IMG/VR virus record: IMGVR_UViG_3300042526_000115
Location: 1-24,942 of that record
Source: a virus
DNA length: 24,942 nucleotides
Strand: one strand, 5' to 3'
Position 1 is the first letter of the stretch. Every line of letters begins with the position of its first letter. The position numbers and the translations under genes are program-made. This document shows positions 19,806 through 24,942 of this stretch, in pieces. Below the pieces are notes generated by a model. That model searched no databases, was not told where the DNA came from, and was given only the letters and a program-made list of their open reading frames with translations.

Positions 19806-22562
19806 ATGGCAGAAGGTAAAGCGTTAGGCAAAAATGATTTATTTGAGAGTGATGCATTTAGTGATGCCATTAAAGGTGCTGATGCGTTACTTGCAATTAT
19901 TCGTGAAACAAATAAGGAAATAAAGTTAAGTTTAGCTGCTCAAAAAGAATTTGTTTCTGCTTTTAAACCGAAATCATTCGATGATGTAAAGAAATTAAAC
20001 AATGAGTTAAGGCAGACCTCTGACCTCATCAAAATGAAGCAGCAGTTGGAAGTTGCTGAATTGAAAGTACAACAACAACAACAAGCGTTAGAGCAGGCAG
20101 CAATAAGAACTGCAATTGAAAAGAATAAGTTAACCAGAGAACAGTTAAGGGCTGAAAATGATTTGGCAAAAGCAATTGATGCAGAAACCAAAGCAAATCA
20201 AAGGGCGCAACAACAATTAAAACAAACCAACGGAGAATACAAAAAAGGTGTTCAAGCATTAGCAGCAGTTAAGCAGCAGTTAAAAGAACTTGAATTTACT
20301 GGCAGAACAAATGGTAAATTATTCAAGGCATTATCACAAGAATTTACGGAATTAGATAGGCGAGTAAGAGGTGCAGAAACAAGCGTTGGAGAATTTCAAC
20401 GCAATGTAGGAAACTATGCAGGTGCTTGGAATGGATTGGGCAATAGTATTAATCAGTTAAGCCGAGAGATGCCAGCGTTTGCTAATAGCATAAGTACTGG
20501 TTTTATGGCAATCTCAAACAACTTACCACAACTGTTTGATGAGATTAATAAAATTAAGAAAGCAAATGTTGAACTTGCAAAAAGTGGACAACCAACAACA
20601 TCAGCATTTAAGCAAGTTTTAAGCGGAATATTTAGTTGGCAAACTGCATTGTCGGTTGGTGTGACATTGCTTACATTGTATGGTGCTAAAATGATTGATT
20701 TTATTGGTAATTTATTTAGTGCTGAAGCAGCATTTAAAGATGGTGCTGCTGCTATAGATGCCAACACAAATGCTATTGAAAGAAATAATCAAGCACTAAT
20801 AGATTTGCAAAAGCAAGTTGATGCTATGATTGTGAAAGAATTAGAAATGGATGGGGTGTTAAATAAATTAGATTTGGCGAGAGATGCAGCATACAACGAA
20901 TATCAAAAGAATTTAGATGATATTCAGAAGTTAAGAAAGCAGGCTGCTGATGACCAGATAAAGGCAGCAGCAGAATCTATTAGTGATGAGGAAGATAGAG
21001 TTGAATTTTTGGCAAAGTTAGGTAGAGAAGAAGTTGCTGGAGTGGTTGCTATTACAATGAAAAAAGGAATAACAAGAAAAGATTTTTCAGATGAGGAATT
21101 GAAATTATTGCAGTCAACAAATTCAAAACTATTTGCATTAAGAATACAATATGACAGAGCAGAAGAAAAGGCAGCAGAATTGTTGAATGAAACATTGGCA
21201 ATGTCTAAAAAAGAGTTTGATAAAGATGCAGAAGAAGCAGCAAAAAAAGCAGCAGAAAAAAGACAAAAATCATTGCAAGATTTATACAAAGATGAGGCAA
21301 GAATAATAGCGTTGACCAACAAGTTAAAAGCCGATGCAGTAGAAGATGACTACCAAAGGTCATTGGCAGCATTGGAAGCCGACAACCTAAATGAAATAAA
21401 AGCAATAAAAGCATCAAAATCAAGGGCAGAAACAAAGCACAAAGCATTATTGGCATTAGAATTAGACTTTTACCGCAAACGTGCAGAATTGCAATTAAAA
21501 ATGATTATGGAATTGCAGGCAGAGCAAGACAAATATCAAGATGAGGCAACTGCTAAAATAGAAAAGGAATTGACTGAAAGATTGGCAAAAGAGGCTAAAA
21601 TTAGGCACGATGCACAACTTGTAAGAATTTATCAAAATGATAAGGATGCAAAAGAAGAACTTGCTGCTAAAATAGCAGCCATTGAAGAGGAAAGAGATAT
21701 ATTATTGAAAAATGCACACCTTACTGAAGATGAGATTTACATCATTAAATATGAGGCGCAAAAGAAGATTGATGACCTTGAAAGCCAGTATTCAAAAAAG
21801 AGAATAGATACTGCTATTGATGAGGCAAACAAGTTAGTTGCAATAGCTGATAAGTGGATTAAAGCAAGGTTTGAAAAGCGCAAAGAATATTTAGATAGAG
21901 AAATTGACTTAAACAAATCAGCCATTGAGGCACAACAAAGACTTGCAGAGCGTGGTCTTGCAAACACATTAGCATTTGAGCAAAGCAAGGCAGCAAAGTT
22001 ACAACTTGAACGCAAAAGGTTGCAGGAGCAAGAAATTAAGCAGCAAAAGAGAGTGGCATTCTACAACTTGTTAAGCGGTTATGCGAAAACAGAACCAGCA
22101 ACTGCATTGCAAAAGGCAATTTTAGAAACTACATTGGCTGAAATAGTTGCAGGGAGTTTCATTGAGGGAACTGAAAATGTACAACGTGATTTAAGCGGAA
22201 ACAAGGTGCATAATGGCAAAGATGGTTATGTAATTGCAGTTGATGGTGATGAACGTATATTTAACCCACAACAGAACGCTAAAATAGGTGATATAAGCAA
22301 CGATGAGGCTGCTCAAATACTATCGGACTACCAGAGTGGAAAACTATTCAACTACGGTGATGTAACGCAGCCAATTATTAATGTGCCAAATCAACACATT
22401 GATTTAAGAAGCACTAACAATTTGTTGTTAGAGGTAAAAAAAGCCATTGAAAACAAGCCAGTAAACCACACCAATTTAAGCAATTTAGGTGATGTTATTG
22501 AAACGCAAATAACTGCTGGAGTGAAAAGGGTATTAATCCACAAAAGACAACGTAGAATCTAA
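19806..22562 (+). CDS. Tail tape measure protein
   Basis: A 918-aa protein that sets tail length and helps DNA delivery. It is mostly long charged helices: coiled coil at about 35-215 (Gln-rich, with a run of five Gln) and again at about 350-780 (Ala/Lys/Glu/Asp-rich). A hydrophobic segment at about 278-304 (Thr-Ala-Leu-Ser-Val-Gly-Val-Thr-Leu-Leu) could cross the host membrane during DNA entry. The C-terminal 150 residues are globular (Gly-Tyr-Val-Ile-Ala-Val-Asp-Gly-Asp-Glu-Arg-Ile). At the usual 1.5 angstroms per residue it would measure a tail near 138 nm. Its stop overlaps the next gene's ATG. Confidence 0.9.
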   Translation: MAEGKALGKNDLFESDAFSDAIKGADALLAIIRETNKEIKLSLAAQKEFVSAFKPKSFDDVKKLNNELRQTSDLIKMKQQLEVAELKVQQQQQALEQAAIRTAIEKNKLTREQLRAENDLAKAIDAETKANQRAQQQLKQTNGEYKKGVQALAAVKQQLKELEFTGRTNGKLFKALSQEFTELDRRVRGAETSVGEFQRNVGNYAGAWNGLGNSINQLSREMPAFANSISTGFMAISNNLPQLFDEINKIKKANVELAKSGQPTTSAFKQVLSGIFSWQTALSVGVTLLTLYGAKMIDFIGNLFSAEAAFKDGAAAIDANTNAIERNNQALIDLQKQVDAMIVKELEMDGVLNKLDLARDAAYNEYQKNLDDIQKLRKQAADDQIKAAAESISDEEDRVEFLAKLGREEVAGVVAITMKKGITRKDFSDEELKLLQSTNSKLFALRIQYDRAEEKAAELLNETLAMSKKEFDKDAEEAAKKAAEKRQKSLQDLYKDEARIIALTNKLKADAVEDDYQRSLAALEADNLNEIKAIKASKSRAETKHKALLALELDFYRKRAELQLKMIMELQAEQDKYQDEATAKIEKELTERLAKEAKIRHDAQLVRIYQNDKDAKEELAAKIAAIEEERDILLKNAHLTEDEIYIIKYEAQKKIDDLESQYSKKRIDTAIDEANKLVAIADKWIKARFEKRKEYLDREIDLNKSAIEAQQRLAERGLANTLAFEQSKAAKLQLERKRLQEQEIKQQKRVAFYNLLSGYAKTEPATALQKAILETTLAEIVAGSFIEGTENVQRDLSGNKVHNGKDGYVIAVDGDERIFNPQQNAKIGDISNDEAAQILSDYQSGKLFNYGDVTQPIINVPNQHIDLRSTNNLLLEVKKAIENKPVNHTNLSNLGDVIETQITAGVKRVLIHKRQRRI

Positions 22563-24385
22563 TGGTAAACTTGAAATTATATCTTAACAATGTGCTGATT
22601 AATCCTCCAAAGAATTTAAGAGAATTAGCGGTTGAAGTTAACTTTCAAGATGGGGAATTTGCAAATCAGCAATTGACTATTAATGATTTTGAATTTGTTC
22701 GTGAAAACATTGATGCAATTAATGGTTGGATTACTGCTGGATTTATTTTTGAGGGTATGCCATTGCGAATTGAAGAAACAGACTTAAATGGTGTTATAAC
22801 TACGTTTTTTGATGGGTATATTGACCTATCCGACCAAACGCAATTTGATGAGTATGGCATCGTTGCGAAAAGCAAACCAAAGTATTCTATTGATTGGCTT
22901 AATGATGTTGCAACTGGCTTTAGTTTTGATTACTTGTATAGTCAAGCAGGCATAATAACGCAGGCTGATTTTGTTGACATTCCTTATGTAATTTCTTCAA
23001 TACCAGATTACGAAAAGTTGGCTATTACTGTTATAGGTTTAACGCTAATTGTTGATGGTCTTGTTGCATCCGCAAATAGTTTAGGAGGCGCAATTGGTTC
23101 GGTAATTAGTGCATCACCAGATTGGGGAAATTACTTTTTGTTAATTGGCGAAATCCTTAAATTTATTGCGTTAATGATTGCTGCATTTGCTTTAATTAAG
23201 CGAATGTTTGCAGTAATAATTCAGAAAGTAAAGTATCATAAGGCAATACCTATTAGAACACTATTTATCAGAGGTTGCCAATATTTAGGCTTAACATTTC
23301 AGAGCAGCATTATTTATGCTAATGATGTGATATTACCAAAGAAATATTATGTTCCGAAAAACCCATCAAATCCATATAATTTAGATTTGTTAGGAGCATT
23401 TACACCTAACGAATTTGTGCAATATGGCTTTCCAGATGGGACATTTGCGGATTTCATTATTAAAATGAAAGACTTGTACAATGGAAAGGTGTTGTTCAAT
23501 GGGAATCAGTTATTGTTTGAGCGCAAAGATTTTCAAATTGCTACACCACAATACACTATTCCGAGTGTTATCAATACAAAGTATCAGTTAAACACCGATG
23601 AATTTACCAGCAATTTCGTTTGTACATTTCAAACTGATGTTACCGAAAGCAACACTATCACAGACTATTTAGGCACTAACTATCAAGTGACATTGCGACC
23701 AATAAATATTGTGAATTCTCAATTCGTTTTAATGAAAGGTTTGAATCAAGTTGAATTTGCTTATGCACTTGGAAAAAGAAAACTTGAATTAACCGCAGTA
23801 GAGCGTTTCTTTGATGAGATAAATGAGCAGATTGACAACATTGTAGGTGGTTCGGTAAACCTGCTTAATACAATTATTTATGTCATTAACGATGTCATAG
23901 ATGGTATTAACGATATAGTTGATTTCTTTGAAGATTTGGGTGGTCTTGTTGGATTCAACATTACAATTCCAGACATCCCACAAATACCAGAGATTCCTTA
24001 CTCACCATTAGGCGAATTGTTAGACAATAGAATAGGAATGTTGCTGCTTGAAAAGGATAGTTTTATGGTTGATAAATTATTGCGAATAGAGAGTGATGGT
24101 AAGCTAACAACAACGCAGCCAACTGCCAGAGAGCAGTTTGATTTGTTCTACACAATTGACTACTTTACGCAATACAAATATCAAGATTGGGCAGGTTTAC
24201 CATTCAATACTGTTAGCTTTAATCAAATCAGATTAAATCCATTGGTTTTTAATGGTTCAGCAGTTGGATTGATTGAATCTGCAAAATACAACATTTGGAA
24301 TAAAATTTGTGACATTAAGACAAAAACTCCTTATATTTACACCACGAATTTAATAAAGACATTCAATGAGCCAACTGGAGAATAA
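22562..24385 (+). CDS. Tail-tip or distal tail protein with hydrophobic segments
   Basis: A 607-aa structural protein directly after the tape measure, the usual place of distal tail or tail-tip hub proteins. The N-terminal 120 residues are beta-rich (Phe-Glu-Gly-Met-Pro-Leu-Arg-Ile, Phe-Phe-Asp-Gly-Tyr-Ile-Asp-Leu). Two strongly hydrophobic segments follow, about 153-183 and 191-220, unusual for a tail protein. A second amphipathic Ile/Asn/Asp-rich stretch at about 418-465 leads into an Ile-Pro-x repeat (Ile-Pro-Asp-Ile-Pro-Gln-Ile-Pro-Glu-Ile-Pro) near 469. The hydrophobic parts may contact the host membrane or the tape measure. The start overlaps the tape measure stop (TAATG). Confidence 0.72.
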   Translation: MVNLKLYLNNVLINPPKNLRELAVEVNFQDGEFANQQLTINDFEFVRENIDAINGWITAGFIFEGMPLRIEETDLNGVITTFFDGYIDLSDQTQFDEYGIVAKSKPKYSIDWLNDVATGFSFDYLYSQAGIITQADFVDIPYVISSIPDYEKLAITVIGLTLIVDGLVASANSLGGAIGSVISASPDWGNYFLLIGEILKFIALMIAAFALIKRMFAVIIQKVKYHKAIPIRTLFIRGCQYLGLTFQSSIIYANDVILPKKYYVPKNPSNPYNLDLLGAFTPNEFVQYGFPDGTFADFIIKMKDLYNGKVLFNGNQLLFERKDFQIATPQYTIPSVINTKYQLNTDEFTSNFVCTFQTDVTESNTITDYLGTNYQVTLRPINIVNSQFVLMKGLNQVEFAYALGKRKLELTAVERFFDEINEQIDNIVGGSVNLLNTIIYVINDVIDGINDIVDFFEDLGGLVGFNITIPDIPQIPEIPYSPLGELLDNRIGMLLLEKDSFMVDKLLRIESDGKLTTTQPTAREQFDLFYTIDYFTQYKYQDWAGLPFNTVSFNQIRLNPLVFNGSAVGLIESAKYNIWNKICDIKTKTPYIYTTNLIKTFNEPTGE

Positions 24386-24569
24386 CGCAAAATTAGCATT
24401 AAGTGGTTTAGCAGGGATGTTTAGTGAGGTGGAAACCTTAATTAGCAAGGCAAAGCAAGGCATAGAAACAAATGAAGAGAAAGCTATATTTGCACAAAAA
24501 TTAGAGCAGAGTGGGATATTAAAAGAATTCGAGAATGTTCGTGAAAAATTAAAAGACTTGCAAAAATAA
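24366..24569 (+). CDS. Small helical protein in tail region
   Basis: A 67-aa protein, largely one or two charged helices (Glu-Asn-Asn-Ala-Lys-Leu-Ala-Leu-Ser-Gly-Leu-Ala-Gly-Met near the start, coiled-coil-like end). It overlaps the tail-tip gene by 20 bases, and its TAA overlaps the ATG of the next gene. No family recognised. Confidence 0.65.
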   Translation: MSQLENNAKLALSGLAGMFSEVETLISKAKQGIETNEEKAIFAQKLEQSGILKEFENVREKLKDLQK

Positions 24570-24942
24570 TGGCAGTAAATATAATTAATCAAACATTTTA
24601 CGATGTAATTACTACTGGTAGTAGTGGAAGCAATTTTCCATTATTCAATATTGGTGAATCATTACTGGTTTGGACAGATGTTGAATTTTTTACTCAAGTA
24701 AACTTTACTCCTGCAGTTCCATTAGTTACTGGTAACGTTGTCAATCAAAACCATTTATATGGCAGCAATAGATTTGCAAATGTAAGCGTTGGTGACACCA
24801 TAAGAATAGTTTGTAGTGCAGGTTTCTTTGCTACTGCAAACAATCAAAAAGTTACTGTATTGGTTAAATATAGCAACAATGAGATATTAGTTTCTAATGC
24901 CATTGTTAGCGGTTTGCCAGTAACGAATAACGAAAGCAATGC
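24569..24942 (+). CDS. Tail or virion structural protein (partial, 5' end)
   Basis: An open frame of 124 codons from ATG 24569 (Met-Ala-Val-Asn-Ile-Ile-Asn-Gln-Thr-Phe) to the window end. The start overlaps the previous gene's TAA (TAATG). The visible part is Ser/Thr/Asn/Val-rich and beta-like (Asn-Phe-Pro-Leu-Phe-Asn-Ile-Gly-Glu, then Val-Ser-Val-Gly-Asp-Thr-Ile-Arg-Ile-Val), as in tail or fibre proteins. Position downstream of the tail-tip gene supports a structural role. No specific family recognised. Confidence 0.7.
   Translation, partial: MAVNIINQTFYDVITTGSSGSNFPLFNIGESLLVWTDVEFFTQVNFTPAVPLVTGNVVNQNHLYGSNRFANVSVGDTIRIVCSAGFFATANNQKVTVLVKYSNNEILVSNAIVSGLPVTNNESN

Noticed and set aside
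20924-21456. Minus-strand open frames of 132 and 83 codons opposite the tape measure gene
   Set aside because: Their Ser/Ala/Leu-rich sequence simply mirrors the repetitive Lys/Glu/Ala codons of the coiled coil on the other strand.
1-24942. CRISPR arrays, tRNA genes, diversity-generating retroelement, alternative genetic code
   Set aside because: No regularly spaced repeats, tRNA cloverleaf, reverse transcriptase or template repeat were seen, and all three standard stop codons end genes normally.
1-24942. Integrase, attachment site or lysogeny repressor
   Set aside because: None of these could be supported within the window, so temperate versus virulent lifestyle cannot be decided.

Overview
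This window is part of the genome of a tailed bacteriophage (or a prophage) of a Bacteroidota host, with siphovirus-like gene content. Three things point to that host group. The DNA is AT-rich. Shine-Dalgarno sequences are almost absent and start codons are preceded by A/C-rich leaders. Most gaps ahead of operons carry the Bacteroidota promoter pattern TTG-N17-23-TAnnTTTG. The protein families agree: DUF3310, DUF5675, DUF3127, a BT4734-type primase, and HK97-type head genes. The standard code is used; stops are mostly TAA, with TGA mainly inside ATGA overlaps and one TAG. No rRNA, tRNA, CRISPR array, insertion sequence, integrase or lysogeny repressor was seen.

Layout. (1) Positions 1-2205, minus strand: a leftward operon of small genes. 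They encode a 60-aa protein altered by a 37-bp tandem duplication, a two-helix membrane protein, a conserved hypothetical, DUF3310, a small phage protein fused to a GIY-YIG homing endonuclease, and the start of a DUF5675 gene. Several are joined by ATGA overlaps. (2) 2206-2313: a divergent control region whose two promoters carry the same 10-bp sequence in inverted orientation. (3) 2314-4427, plus strand: small early genes, including an orphan adenine DNA methyltransferase. (4) 4441-11216: a replication and recombination module. It holds an SSB-like DUF3127 protein, a RecT-like annealing protein, an HNH homing endonuclease, Gp157, a primase-SF3 helicase, an SF2 helicase and a VRR-NUC nuclease. 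The 387-bp gap at 6711-7097 holds a terminator, an origin-like repeat region and a structured RNA leader. (5) 11258-17866: packaging and head genes (TerS, TerL, portal, protease, major capsid, connectors). (6) 17899-24942: tail genes (major tail protein, two small tail genes, tape measure, tail-tip protein and the start of another structural protein).

How it fits together. The SSB-like, annealing, primase-helicase, SF2 helicase and nuclease genes form a compact DNA replication and recombination set. The later genes package that DNA into an HK97-fold head and build a long non-contractile-type tail. Separate promoters precede the HNH gene, terS, portal and the 18913 tail gene.

The most unusual features are two long hairpin RNA leaders that end just upstream of start codons. 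One precedes the HNH endonuclease (a rod of about 28 base pairs at 5567-5642). The other precedes the primase-helicase (three consecutive hairpins at 6991-7087). Both have one bulged U on the 3' strand of the basal stem. They look like cis-acting RNA switches or attenuators and match no RNA family I recognise. Also notable are the in-frame homing-endonuclease fusion, very short ORFs whose stop codons overlap the next gene's start, and a promoter on top of a terminator that would give a leaderless mRNA.
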